Shown: positions 24,998 to 35,301, numbered from the stretch's first letter. The stretch is 64,000 bases of DNA from Kaistia soli DSM 19436 (GCF_900129325.1 NZ_FQUP01000001.1:1778615-1842614); one strand, 5' to 3'. Program-made: numbers and translations. Notes: generated from the letters alone by a model not told the origin.

Positions 24998-27900
24998 TCA
25001 GTCGAAGCGGCCGCTTGCATGCGCGAGCATCGTGTAGACCTTGCCCGTATCCGAGACAAGGTAGGCGCTGGCCGTTGACGGGTCCTGGCGGGTTACCTCA
25101 CCAAGCAGGCGCTCGAAGTCCCCGACATAGCGATCGACGGCCGTGCGGAAATCCTGCTCCTGCTGATAGCGGCGGCGGATTTCATCGAAGGTCTGCTGCC
25201 CCTGCAACGTGTAGAGACGGCGGGTGAAGACGTTCTTCTCGCCATTGTGGTGGCGAGACCACAGTTCGGCCGCGGCGCGCGGATCGATTGCCTTGGCAAT
25301 CTCGCTCGAGAGATTGCCAAGCGATTCCTGCGAGCCGGCTGCGCGGGCGGCTGGCTTTTCCTCGGCGGCCGGCTGCTCTTCCTCGCGCGAGGCGCGGCGG
25401 AGCAGATCTGACACCCATCCGCGCGCCTCGGGCTCAGCAGCAGGCTTCGCCGGAGGCTGGGCAGGCTTTGGCGCGCTGGCAACTGGAGCAGCAGGGCGGG
25501 GCGCCTCGACAAAACGCGCGGCGTTGGTCGCAGCCGACCTCGCCTCGTCATCAGTCCGCGACTTGACCTGCGGGGACGCCTCGGCCTGGCGAGCAGGCTG
25601 CGGCGCGGGCGCTGTCGTCTGCACCGGCTGTGGCGCGGGGGCCGCAGACGGTTGCGAGGGGCGCGGCGCAAATGCCTGCGGCTGGGCGCGCGGGGCGCTT
25701 GGCGCGGGCTCGACGAAGCGAGCGCGGGTTGCAGGCTGTCCCGGGGTGACGACGGAGATATCGAGCGCCCGGCCATGCTTGTTGATGATGGCCGACAACT
25801 CGCTGAGAGCCTGCAACTGGTCCGAAACGACCCTGCGCATCGCGTCCGCGCTGGCTCGGGTCTCCTCCGGCAGTTCCAGCACGCCGCGCTTCAGTTCGTT
25901 GCGCGTGCTCTCGAGGTCGTCATGGATGGCGCGCGCGACCTCGCGCATGCCGTCAGTGGCCGATGAGAACTGGCCGGTCGCCTGGCTGACGGCCGTGTTC
26001 ATTTCTTCCAGCAGCGTGCGATTGACCTGACGGACCTCGTCGAGCGCCTTGCGGCCGACGGTGGATGCCGTCTGGTGCAGACCCTCAAGATTCTCGACGA
26101 CGCCCTTCGCGGCATCGGCGCTCGACTGGGATAGCAGCCGCGCGACCTCCGCTGCGCGGTCCTCGGCGTCCTTGACGCTTGCGGAGACGCTGTCGGCGAA
26201 GTTCTTCATGCGGCTTTCGAGGTCGCCGGCGCGCGCCGCAAGGCTCGCGGCAAGCTCCTCGATCGCAGCACGGCGGTGGTCGACCGATCCTTCGAGCTGG
26301 CTGTTGGCCTCGAGCAAGGCCCGGGCGGCCTCGCGCATGGCGCGTCCCTGCTCCTCGAACCGGCCGGCGACATTGCCGACATTCTCGAGGACGTCATGCG
26401 AAACATCGCGCAGCGTCTCGACCTGGCTCGCGAGAAGTCCGGCCGAGCCTTCCGTGCTGGTGACGGCGCGGTCGATCGTTTGCGCGAGTTCGCCCGTCCG
26501 ATTGGCGAGGCCAATCTCGATCCGGTTCAAATTGTCAGCGCTGCGGCTCAGCAGCGTATCGAGCAACTGGTTGGACTGCCCAAGCCGTTCGACGACGCCG
26601 GCGACATCGGTCGTCAGGCGCTGATTGGCTTCGCCGAAGCTCTGCGCGACGGTTTCGCCGCTTTCGATCAGCGTCCGCGTCGCCCTGTCGGTGCTGGAAA
26701 GCACCATCGAGACGACCTCGTTGCCCTTCGAGGCGAGAAGTTCAACCACCGCGTCGCCAACCGATGCGACACGCTGCGTCAGGTCATTGCCGTGCTGATC
26801 CATCGCGCTGACGAGACGATTGCCCTCGCCATCGAGCAGACGGGACAGTTCGGCGCTGCGGCTGCCGAGAACTTCGTTCAAGGCGCGTGTACGCTCCTCG
26901 ATCGCATCGGCGGCGGCGCTGGCACGGACCGAGAGGGTCTCCTCGACCTCTGTCGAGATGCGGCCGAGATGCCCGACCACATCGCCGGAGAGACGGGCGA
27001 AGGCCTCGCTTGTATCTGCTGAAGCGCGGCGAAGCTGTTCGCTCGCTTCGCCAGCCGAGGCGGCAAGGCGACCCGCGGAATTCGCGGCAGCGGTGGTCAG
27101 CGACTGCGAGGCTTCGTCAGCGCTGCGCAGCAGACGCTCCGATGCACCCTCGACCGACTGGCCGAGCGTTTCGGAGGCATCGCCCACAGACCGCGACAGC
27201 AGGTCCGCGACGCCGTCGAGGCTGCGAGACAGCGTCGTCGAGGCTTCGCCAGCCGAACGGATGACCGTTTCGGAAGCGAGGTCGCTGAAGCGATTGATGA
27301 GCTGCGATGCATCTTCGACGGAGCGGCCAAGGGCTTCCGCTGCCGATTCTGCCGAGCGTGAAACCCGGTCCGAGGCTTCTTCGGCGGCCGAGCGCACGGC
27401 GACACTCGAATTCGCCGACAAATCGACGAGCCGGTTGGTCGCATCGGCCAGCGATGTCGAGATTTCCTCGGCGGCGCGGGCGGATTCACGCCCGAGCGTT
27501 GCGGAGATATCGGCGAGGCGGCTCGCCAGAACGTCGTCCATCGCCGCGGCGCGGGCGTCGAAACCCTCCGTCGCCTCAGCCGCGCGGCGACCGAGCGTCT
27601 CGTTGATCGCCTCGGTGCGCTCGGCCAGCATCTCAGCCAGAGCTTCCGTCCGATCGGCCAGGCGGCCGGTCAGGTCCGAAAGACGCTCCTCGATGATCGC
27701 GTTGATCTCGCCCTGGCCGCTGACGAAGGTATCGGCGATCTCGCGGGTCCGTTCGACCAGCGTCTGGTTAATCTGCAGCGCTCGGTCACCGATGGTCGTA
27801 TCGATGGCGCGGGCCTGCTCGTCGAGCATGTTGGAGGCAGCTGAAAGCTTTGCCTCCATCGTATCGCCGAACCGGGTAATCCGCTCATTCAGCGTGCCGT

Positions 27901-30900
27901 CCATCAGGTTGGCCCGATCGGAGAAGCGGCTGATCAGCTCTGGGCCGCGCACCTCGATGATGTCGCGCAGCGCCGCGAAGCGCTCGTCGAGGCCGGTGGC
28001 GATCGCCTGACCGCGGTCGCCGATCAGTTCGCTGAACTGCGTCGAGGTGTCGACGATGCGGTCGTGAGCGGCTGCGGCGCGCGTCTGGATGTCTTCGGCA
28101 AGCTCAACGCCCGTCGTGACGATCCGTGCATGCGTCGCGCTCGCCTGGCCGGCGATCTCATCGATCAACGACGAACCCGCCGTGACGATGCGGTCATGGA
28201 TGGCGATGCCACGCCCGTCGATTTCTTCGGCAACGGTGGTGCCAGAAGCGATGATGCGATCCTGGACGAGATTGGCCCGCGTCTCGATCTCCTCGGCGAT
28301 ATTATTGCCAGCGGCGACGATCTGAGCGTGAGCGGCATTGGCCCGCGCCGTGATCTCACCCGACAGTGCATTGCCCGAGGAGAGGATCTGCTGGTGCACA
28401 GCTGTGCCGCGCTCTTCGATCGCCCGGGCAAGCTCCGTGCCACTGCGGCTGATCTCGTCATGCGCGGCGGCCGACTGGCTGGTCAGCTGATCAATCAGCG
28501 CATTGCCGGAGCCGAGAATACGCTCATGCACGGCCGTGCCGCGGCCTTCGATATCGTCGGCGAGGCGGTGGCCCGAATTGACGATCTGCTCGTGTGCCGT
28601 GTTGGCGCGAAGGACGATCTCGCTCGCGAGCTGCTCGCCCGAAGCGACGATCTCGGCATGAACGGCGCCCCCACGGCGAGCGATTTCCTCGGCAAGGCTT
28701 CCGCCTGCCGTCACGATCTGCTCATGCACGGCCTCGACCTGGCCGGCGATGTCGGAAGCCAGCGCCTCGCCGGAAGCAAGGATCTGCTCATGCAGAGCCG
28801 TGGCGCGGCTTTCGATCTGGCCGACAATGTCTCCGCCGCTGTTCACGATGCGCTCGTGTACCGCTTCAACCTGGCCGGTGATCTCGCCGACAAAGGCCGA
28901 GCCCGACGAGACGATGCGTTCATGCACCGCATTGGCGCGGTTCTCGATCTCGTTGGCGACATTGTAGCCAGACGTGACGACCTGCGCATGCACGGCGCCA
29001 ATCTGGCCGGCGATGTCGCTGACCAGCGTTTCGCTCGCTGCCAGAATGCGCTGGTGGACAGCGTTGCCGCGGTTCTCGATCGCATCGGCCAAGGTCGATC
29101 CCGTTGCGACGATGTGCTCGTGCACGGCACTCGCCTGGCTGGCGATCTCATTCACGAGGCCGGAGCCCGAGGCGACGATGCGTTCATGTGCGGCGCCGGC
29201 ACGGCTCTCGATCTCGTTGACGAGATTGGTGCCCGACGTGACGATGCGGTTATGAGCGGCATCGGCGCGCGTCTCGATCGCGCTGGAAAGGCTTGAACCT
29301 GACTCGATGATCCGGGCATGCACCTGCTCGGCGCGTTCGGCGATCTCCTCGGCAAGGCCAGACCCGGAGGTGACGATCCGGCCGTGCGCTTCATCGGCGC
29401 GAGCGGAAATCTCGTCGGCGAGGCTCGTACCCGAGGCGACAATACGCCCATGGGCTTCATCGGCCCGGTTCGCGATCTCGTCCGCGAGACGCGAGCCCGA
29501 GGCGATGATGCGCTCATGCACGTCGACGCCGCGCATTTCGATCGTCTCGGCAAGCTGATTACCGGAGGCGAGCATCTGCTGATGGATGGCGGTGCCGCGG
29601 GATTCGATCGCTTCGCTGAGCTGCTGGCTGGTGGTGATAACGAGGTCATAGACCGCGTTGCCACGGCTCTCCATCGTCTCGGTCGCCTCGCGGCTGGCCG
29701 CGATGAAGCGCTCATGGAGCATCTCGGCGCGCGAGGCCATCGTGTCGGCGATCTCGGAGCCGGACGTGATGATGGTCTCATTGATCTTGAGACCGCGCAT
29801 GGTGATGGCCTTCGCCACCTCGCCGCCGACCTGGGCAAGTCGTTCGGTCAATTCGCTCGAGCGGGCGTCGAAGGTCTCGTTCACGGCGTTGGAGGCGACG
29901 TCGATCGTCTCGCGGAGCGCCGCGGTTCGTGCCTCGAGCAGATTGGCCATCATGTCGCCGGCGGCATTCAGCCGATCGGCAAGGCCGCCGCCATCGATCG
30001 AGATCGAGTCCTGGATGCGGTCGCCGGTCGAAGCGAGGCGTCCGGCGAGATCATCGCCGCGGGCGCTGATCGTGTCAGCGATGCGCGTGCCCGTCTCGTC
30101 GAGCTTCTCGTTGATCTCCTGACCGCGTAGCGCGAGGTCAACGATCAGGCTGTCGGCATTCGATTTCAGCGCCGCGTTCACCTCGCGGGTGTGGTGCGAG
30201 ATCGTCTCGGCGACCTGGTTGCCCGTCAGGGCGATCGAGCGGGTGATGTCGATCGTGCGGCGGTCAAGACCGGCCGCCAGCTCCTCGGTAATGCGGGCGA
30301 GGGTGTCGTTGACCTCGCGGCCGCGCTCGGCGACCGTCTCGGCCATGGCGCGGCCGGTCATCTCGAGAGTCTCGTTGATGTCGGTCGAGCGGACGAGCAG
30401 GGCGTCCGTCACGTCGGCGCCGGTGCGCGACAGCGTCTCGGTCACTTCGCCGACGGCGCTGGTCAGGCGGCTGACGAGATCGTCGCCGCGCCCGGACAGC
30501 TTGTCGATCATATCGTCGCCGGCAGCCGACAGCGTCACTGTGATCTGCTGGCCGCGATCGGCGAGGGCCGCCGTGACGCGCGCGCCGGATTCGATGACAT
30601 TGCTGGCGATCTGGTCGCCGGTCTCGCGCAGGTCCTTCCCCAGCGTCTCCTGCGCGGAAACGATGGACGAGCGCACGCGCTCGGAATTGACGACGATCGC
30701 TTCGCGCTGATTGGCGAGGTCGTCGATGAGCCCGCGCATGCGCAGTTCATTGTCGGAATAGGAGCGTTCGAGCGCCGCGACCTCGTTGTGAACCAGCAGT
30801 TCGAGCTCGCTGGCGCGGGCGAGGGCCCGTTCGATGCCGTCGCCCATGGCGGCGACTTCACGGCGAATGGCCTGGCTGACCATGACGACGGAGTCGGTGG

Positions 30901-31561
30901 CAGCGTCCTCGGGTTCGGCAAGCCGGGCCGCGACTTCGGAAATCGAACGCGCGGCGATGCGCATTTCCTGGGCGCGGGCAACCATCATCGCGATGCCCCA
31001 GATAATGCCGAGCGGCAGTACGAAGGCGAGCACGACATTGGCGAATTGAGCGGCGCCGAGGCCGCCGGCACCAGCGAGCGGATCAACGCCCGACGAGGTC
31101 AGGAACACGAACATCGCGCCGATCCAGATGAGCGACAAGGCGGCTGCGACGGGATAGATGACACGGGACGGACGGCGTGCAGGCAAAGTGGCACCGGCAA
31201 CGCGGCGATCGTCATTCGCGGGTGCACGGCCCTTGCGATCGACGCGGCGGGGGCGCTGGGCGATGTCTTCGGCACCGTCGCGCGCTTGGGCGTCGGCCTT
31301 AGGGGCGCCGCGGGACGCTGCCGCCGGGCTGTCGCCCTTGCGCGGCGAGTCGGATCTGCGAGGGCCCTGGTTCGGGGCCTGTCCGGTTGCCCGGAGGGGC
31401 TCGTTGATGCGGGGCATTTCGAGCCGCCGGTCGCGCGGTCCGCCCTGAGCAGCCTCTCGGCTGGGTTCGGCGGCCGAAGCGGCGGGATCGATCCGGAGCG
31501 CCTCCTCCACGGCGGAGAGAACTGCGTCCGCCGGGTCCTTGGACTTCGGAGTATTCACCAT
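24998..31561 (-). CDS. Giant repeat protein, growth pole ring (GPR)-like
   Basis: A 2187-residue protein. A basic, disordered N-terminus (1-130) leads into two membrane helices (about 134-154 and 173-195), then more than 1300 residues of helical 22-residue repeats of apolipoprotein type, a Pro/Ala-rich linker and a conserved C-terminal domain (NVFTRRLYTLQGQQTFDEIR, then YVGDFERLLGEVTRQDPSTA). Size, two N-terminal TMs and apolipoprotein-like repeats match the Agrobacterium GROWTH POLE RING protein, a >2000-residue protein forming a ring at the growing pole and needed for polar growth and rod shape. The homology is my reading of architecture. It is divergent from an Hpt gene. Confidence 0.8.
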   Translation of the reverse strand: MVNTPKSKDPADAVLSAVEEALRIDPAASAAEPSREAAQGGPRDRRLEMPRINEPLRATGQAPNQGPRRSDSPRKGDSPAAASRGAPKADAQARDGAEDIAQRPRRVDRKGRAPANDDRRVAGATLPARRPSRVIYPVAAALSLIWIGAMFVFLTSSGVDPLAGAGGLGAAQFANVVLAFVLPLGIIWGIAMMVARAQEMRIAARSISEVAARLAEPEDAATDSVVMVSQAIRREVAAMGDGIERALARASELELLVHNEVAALERSYSDNELRMRGLIDDLANQREAIVVNSERVRSSIVSAQETLGKDLRETGDQIASNVIESGARVTAALADRGQQITVTLSAAGDDMIDKLSGRGDDLVSRLTSAVGEVTETLSRTGADVTDALLVRSTDINETLEMTGRAMAETVAERGREVNDTLARITEELAAGLDRRTIDITRSIALTGNQVAETISHHTREVNAALKSNADSLIVDLALRGQEINEKLDETGTRIADTISARGDDLAGRLASTGDRIQDSISIDGGGLADRLNAAGDMMANLLEARTAALRETIDVASNAVNETFDARSSELTERLAQVGGEVAKAITMRGLKINETIITSGSEIADTMASRAEMLHERFIAASREATETMESRGNAVYDLVITTSQQLSEAIESRGTAIHQQMLASGNQLAETIEMRGVDVHERIIASGSRLADEIANRADEAHGRIVASGTSLADEISARADEAHGRIVTSGSGLAEEIAERAEQVHARIIESGSSLSSAIETRADAAHNRIVTSGTNLVNEIESRAGAAHERIVASGSGLVNEIASQASAVHEHIVATGSTLADAIENRGNAVHQRILAASETLVSDIAGQIGAVHAQVVTSGYNVANEIENRANAVHERIVSSGSAFVGEITGQVEAVHERIVNSGGDIVGQIESRATALHEQILASGEALASDIAGQVEAVHEQIVTAGGSLAEEIARRGGAVHAEIVASGEQLASEIVLRANTAHEQIVNSGHRLADDIEGRGTAVHERILGSGNALIDQLTSQSAAAHDEISRSGTELARAIEERGTAVHQQILSSGNALSGEITARANAAHAQIVAAGNNIAEEIETRANLVQDRIIASGTTVAEEIDGRGIAIHDRIVTAGSSLIDEIAGQASATHARIVTTGVELAEDIQTRAAAAHDRIVDTSTQFSELIGDRGQAIATGLDERFAALRDIIEVRGPELISRFSDRANLMDGTLNERITRFGDTMEAKLSAASNMLDEQARAIDTTIGDRALQINQTLVERTREIADTFVSGQGEINAIIEERLSDLTGRLADRTEALAEMLAERTEAINETLGRRAAEATEGFDARAAAMDDVLASRLADISATLGRESARAAEEISTSLADATNRLVDLSANSSVAVRSAAEEASDRVSRSAESAAEALGRSVEDASQLINRFSDLASETVIRSAGEASTTLSRSLDGVADLLSRSVGDASETLGQSVEGASERLLRSADEASQSLTTAAANSAGRLAASAGEASEQLRRASADTSEAFARLSGDVVGHLGRISTEVEETLSVRASAAADAIEERTRALNEVLGSRSAELSRLLDGEGNRLVSAMDQHGNDLTQRVASVGDAVVELLASKGNEVVSMVLSSTDRATRTLIESGETVAQSFGEANQRLTTDVAGVVERLGQSNQLLDTLLSRSADNLNRIEIGLANRTGELAQTIDRAVTSTEGSAGLLASQVETLRDVSHDVLENVGNVAGRFEEQGRAMREAARALLEANSQLEGSVDHRRAAIEELAASLAARAGDLESRMKNFADSVSASVKDAEDRAAEVARLLSQSSADAAKGVVENLEGLHQTASTVGRKALDEVRQVNRTLLEEMNTAVSQATGQFSSATDGMREVARAIHDDLESTRNELKRGVLELPEETRASADAMRRVVSDQLQALSELSAIINKHGRALDISVVTPGQPATRARFVEPAPSAPRAQPQAFAPRPSQPSAAPAPQPVQTTAPAPQPARQAEASPQVKSRTDDEARSAATNAARFVEAPRPAAPVASAPKPAQPPAKPAAEPEARGWVSDLLRRASREEEQPAAEEKPAARAAGSQESLGNLSSEIAKAIDPRAAAELWSRHHNGEKNVFTRRLYTLQGQQTFDEIRRRYQQEQDFRTAVDRYVGDFERLLGEVTRQDPSTASAYLVSDTGKVYTMLAHASGRFD
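28050..29766 (-). repeat. 26 tandem 66-bp units encoding 22-residue repeats in the GPR-like gene
   Basis: Units of 22 residues with the pattern G-s-x-L-a-x-E-I-x-x-R-a-x-x-x-H-x-x-I-v-x-S run from about residue 599 to 1170. I counted 26 consecutive units, nearly all with His at the same position (for example VHERI, AHGRI, VHEQI). One His is replaced by Tyr (VYDLV) and one by Gln (VQDRI). More diverged 22-mers continue N-terminal to this block (about residues 370-598). Units are similar but not identical at DNA level, so the array is old rather than a recent expansion. Confidence 0.85.
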
Positions 31562-31861
31562 TCTTTAAGCCTCGCGTCCGTACTCGATACTGCACCGGCC
31601 GCTTCGACGAGCTGTGATTCGCCGAAAGCACGAGGATGTCCAGGCGATGACGGTTGGAAGCCCCAAAGGGTCTCGCCGTCCGCGCCGTGGATCCGCCGTT
31701 CTCCCCCTGCGTACTGCAGGATGGAGTGGCCTCCACACCCTTGCCCACCACTTCACCTTTTGGCACATTCGTGCGGTGCATACAAGGAAGCCGGGCCGAC
31801 GAGCATGGGCTTTCAACAGGCTGGCGCATCGTCTCCAGCCATCGTCGGCATCTGGAAACAT
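31562..31861. other. Divergent intergenic region between the GPR-like and Hpt genes
   Basis: 300 bp with no supported gene. It must hold the promoters of both divergent genes, but no confident -35/-10 pair or operator was recognised. An upstream in-frame ATG at 31804 could extend the Hpt protein by 19 residues. Confidence 0.5.
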
Positions 31862-32197
31862 ATGGCAGCGCAATTGAGCGAGAGCACGCTGGACCAAGGG
31901 CTTCCCGTCCTTGATCGCGCTGCCCTGATGACGAATGTCGGCGGCGACGCGGCTCTTGCCAAAGAACTGCTCTCGCTCTTTTGGATGGAAATCCTGCCAG
32001 ACGCTGAAGGCATTGCGGGGATGGCGGATGCTGCAGAGCAGCGGGGTGCCGCGCACAGGGTACGCGGCGCGGCGCTGGCAATTGGCGCGGCCGAGCTTGC
32101 CGCCGTCGCGCTGGCGATCGAAGAGGGAGCGGACACCGACCAGCTTGTTGCGGCGCTGCAGCGCCTTCGTCCCCAGCTTGCCGAAGCGCTCGCCTGA
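31862..32197 (+). CDS. Stand-alone Hpt (histidine phosphotransfer) domain protein
   Basis: A 111-residue helical protein. The segment EQRGAAHRVRGAALAIGAAE carries the probable phosphoacceptor His65 in the Hpt pattern A-H-x-x-[KR]-G-[AS]-[AS], where the usual Lys is Arg. Such domains shuttle phosphate between receivers. No histidine kinase or receiver adjoins it; it is divergent from the GPR-like gene. It may serve a relay encoded elsewhere, or CckA within this window, but ChpT-type proteins are longer, so this is not a clear CckA partner. Confidence 0.8.
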   Translation: MAAQLSESTLDQGLPVLDRAALMTNVGGDAALAKELLSLFWMEILPDAEGIAGMADAAEQRGAAHRVRGAALAIGAAELAAVALAIEEGADTDQLVAALQRLRPQLAEALA

Positions 32198-32291
32198 GGC
32201 GTCCGGTCGCTTGGCAGGATGACAAAAAATCGCCTAAGACAACCCGTCGCGGCGCAACATCGCCGTTCCTCTCGATCCCGCACCGGTTCTC

Positions 32292-32612
32292 ATGGCCAAG
32301 ATTACCTATATCGCCTTCGATGGCACGGTCTACGACATCGAAGCCCGCGAGGGCACGACCGTCATGGAGAATGCCGTCCGCAATTCCGTGCCGGGGATCG
32401 AGGCCGAATGCGGCGGCGCCTGCGCCTGCGCCACCTGTCATGTCTATGTCGATCCCGACTGGGTCGAAGCGACGGGCGAGCCGCAGCCGATGGAAGAGGA
32501 CATGCTGGACTTTGCACAGGATGTGCAGCCGAACTCGCGGCTGTCCTGCCAGATCCGCGTTACGGCTGCGCTTGACGGCCTGATCGTGCGCGTTCCGGAG
32601 AGTCAGGGCTGA
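32292..32612 (+). CDS. [2Fe-2S] ferredoxin, adrenodoxin/ISC type
   Basis: A 106-residue ferredoxin. Cluster ligands Cys40, Cys46, Cys49 ([16 protein letters not shown]) and Cys86 (RLSCQIRV) follow the CX5CX2C...C spacing of vertebrate-type and P450-type ferredoxins. The acidic C-terminal half (EEDMLDFA) is the usual partner-docking surface. It lies upstream of a ferredoxin-NADP reductase with a 130-bp gap, suggesting an electron-transfer pair. The cytochrome P450 at 45.3 kb is a possible acceptor, as are Fe-S assembly enzymes. Confidence 0.92.
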   Translation: MAKITYIAFDGTVYDIEAREGTTVMENAVRNSVPGIEAECGGACACATCHVYVDPDWVEATGEPQPMEEDMLDFAQDVQPNSRLSCQIRVTAALDGLIVRVPESQG

Positions 32613-32628
32613 CCCGCTGCTGTTTTGA

Positions 32629-33771
<1,143 letters not shown>

Positions 33772-33800
33772 GACGAAAAAGGCGTGGCATCGTTGTCGCA

Positions 33801-33823
33801 CCGCCGGAGAGATGTTCCGGCGG
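33801..33823 (+). terminator. Hairpin downstream of ferredoxin reductase
   Basis: An 8-bp perfect stem CCGCCGGA/TCCGGCGG with a 7-nt loop starts 29 bp after the stop codon. No T-run follows, so intrinsic termination is uncertain. Confidence 0.35.
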
Positions 33824-33895
33824 GCTCGTCGCGGCTCGCTTCACCGCGGCACCTGCTTTAGTCTGCCGGCGGGCAGCCCCGGAGCACAGCAGAGC

Positions 33896-34063
33896 ATGGC
33901 CAACGAGACTTTCCAGAAGCAGCCGCCGCGCAAGAAGGCGCCTGTGAAGCGCGTTTCCCTCTCGGAAGAGGCGAAGCGGGCTTATGAGGAACTCGTGCAG
34001 AAGCGCGACGAGCGCGAGCGCGAATATGGACGTCACCTCGCGGCCGACAACAAGCCGCGCTGA
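33896..34063 (+). CDS. Small basic hypothetical protein (55 residues)
   Basis: A 55-residue, strongly charged protein: a basic KQPPRKKAPVKRVSLSEEAK start followed by a helical acidic/basic stretch RAYEELVQKRDEREREYGRH. No family was recognised. The helical part is rich in Glu/Arg i,i+4 pairs, suggesting a single stable helix or coiled coil, possibly binding nucleic acid or a partner. The ATG at 33896 has a weak GGAG-type site upstream. It follows the ferredoxin reductase by 124 bp. Confidence 0.6.
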   Translation: MANETFQKQPPRKKAPVKRVSLSEEAKRAYEELVQKRDEREREYGRHLAADNKPR

Positions 34064-34168
34064 CACCTCGTTTGCTCGCGATGGTGTGTCCTCGGCGCTG
34101 GATTCCACTCGCGCCTGGCCATCTCGTCAAAAGACTGTCGGACGCATCGCGCGACCTGCCGGCTGTGC

Positions 34169-34660
34169 TCAGCCCGACCCGGCCTCGTCGTCGGACGAGA
34201 GGTCTTGCCGCGACCGATCGGTCAATGCCTGTAGGGCCGATGTGAACCGTCCGAGCAGTCGTCCTAGTGTCTCTCGGTCGGCGGCCGTCCAATTGCCGAT
34301 CGCTTGATCGAGCGCACGCTTCCGTGCTGCCGCGAGGGCCGCGACCGCCGCTTGGCCGCTCTGCGTGATCTTGGCGATGCGCAGACGGGCGTCCGACGCC
34401 GCGCGTGCGCGCTCGGCCAGCCCGACCGCCTCCAGTTTCGCCACCTGGCGGCTCATGGACGAGTGGTCGCGCCCCAGTTCATCGGCCAATTCGACCACGC
34501 CTGCCGGACCGTAGGTGCCGAGCCTGACCAGCAAAGGCAGGAAAGCCGGGTCCAGATCGAGGCCTGCCTCGGCTATCAGGTACCTGTCCCTGCGGGTGTC
34601 GCTAATGAAGCGCGCAAGGTCGAGAAGAGCGAGTGCGAGCGGGTCATTCTGTCCGTGCAT
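34169..34660 (-). CDS. MarR family transcriptional regulator (divergent from FMN reductase)
   Basis: A 163-residue winged-helix protein: GPAGVVELADELGRDHSSMS contains the recognition helix, and RAASDARLRIAKITQSG forms the wing. The start at 34660 (MHGQNDPL) is chosen because it lies symmetrically with the divergent gene's start within an inverted repeat. The longer frame would run through the neighbouring gene. MarR regulators paired with flavin reductases often sense quinones or electrophiles. The inverted repeat covering both start codons is its likely operator. No Cys is present in the visible sequence, so a Cys-based switch is unlikely. Confidence 0.88.
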   Translation of the reverse strand: MHGQNDPLALALLDLARFISDTRRDRYLIAEAGLDLDPAFLPLLVRLGTYGPAGVVELADELGRDHSSMSRQVAKLEAVGLAERARAASDARLRIAKITQSGQAAVAALAAARKRALDQAIGNWTAADRETLGRLLGRFTSALQALTDRSRQDLSSDDEAGSG

Positions 34661-34714
34661 GATGCACAGTTTACACGGGTCTGATCGAGATGCTATATGT
34701 GCATCATGCACGGA
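34652..34714. promoter_or_regulatory. 17-bp inverted repeats overlapping both divergent start codons
   Basis: TCCGTGCATGATGCACA at 34652-34668 is the exact reverse complement of the sequence at 34698-34714. Each copy is itself a dyad, GTGCAT-N-ATGCAC. The copies include the first codons ATG-CAC-GGA of both genes. TTTACA (34670-34675) and TATATG (34694-34699) with an 18-bp spacer form a candidate promoter for the reductase, placing the start of transcription at about the ATG (34706). Confidence 0.75.
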
Positions 34715-35278
34715 AATATTCTCGTCGTCGCGGGTAGCACCCGTATCAATCGCAGATCGCCCGCCATCGCCGATTGGGTCTCGTCTCTCGGTGCGTCGGT
34801 AAGCGATGTCGACTTTCAAACCGTCGATCTGCGCGACCTCCAACTCGGGCTCGACGACGAGCCCGACATTCCGGCCGCCGGCCGTGATTATCGCGGCCCG
34901 GCGACGCGGCGCTGGAGCGAACTGGTGCAAGGCGCTGGCGCTATCGTGTTCGTCAGCCCGCAATACAACTGGGGTTATCCGGCTGCGTTGAAAAACGCCA
35001 TTGATCACCTGTACCGCGAATGGCGCAGTAAGCCGGTCCTCATCGTCACCTATGGAGGCCATGGCGGCGGCAAATGCGGCGCTCAGTTGCGCGAGGTCCT
35101 TGGCGGCCTTGACGTGATTCTCACCGATGCCATGCCTGCATTGCGTCTCGCGCGGGCGCGGATCGTCGCCAACGACGGCGCGATCGATCCGGATATCGAT
35201 TTTGCCGATCAGCGCGAGGAGGTGCTCGGCGGGCTGCGCGAGTTGGTCGCCAAGATGTCAGAGCTCCGAGCGGGCTAG
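34706..35278 (+). CDS. NADPH-dependent FMN reductase family protein
   Basis: A 190-residue flavodoxin-fold protein: VVAGSTRINRRSPAIADWV is the FMN phosphate loop, and SPQYNWGYPAALKNAIDHL the second FMN motif typical of NADPH:FMN/quinone reductases. YGGHGGGKCG precedes the last strands. It probably reduces quinones, azo dyes or chromate at NADPH's expense. ATG at 34706 is preferred over 34697 because it is the mirror image of the divergent marR start. Repressed, by inference, by that MarR protein. Confidence 0.88.
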   Translation: MHGNILVVAGSTRINRRSPAIADWVSSLGASVSDVDFQTVDLRDLQLGLDDEPDIPAAGRDYRGPATRRWSELVQGAGAIVFVSPQYNWGYPAALKNAIDHLYREWRSKPVLIVTYGGHGGGKCGAQLREVLGGLDVILTDAMPALRLARARIVANDGAIDPDIDFADQREEVLGGLRELVAKMSELRAG

Positions 35279-35301
35279 AGATCGGCCGGAGTTGCGATTG
35301 A

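Noticed and set aside
26820-29296. Long plus-strand frames (396 and 410 residues) inside the GPR-like gene
   Set aside because: They are antisense shadows of the 66-bp repeats, rich in Ser/Arg or Asp with repeat-derived periodicity and no ribosome sites.
28050-29766. Regularly spaced repeats as a possible CRISPR array
   Set aside because: The 66-bp period has no unique spacers, the units are diverged, and the frame stays open throughout; it is coding repeat.
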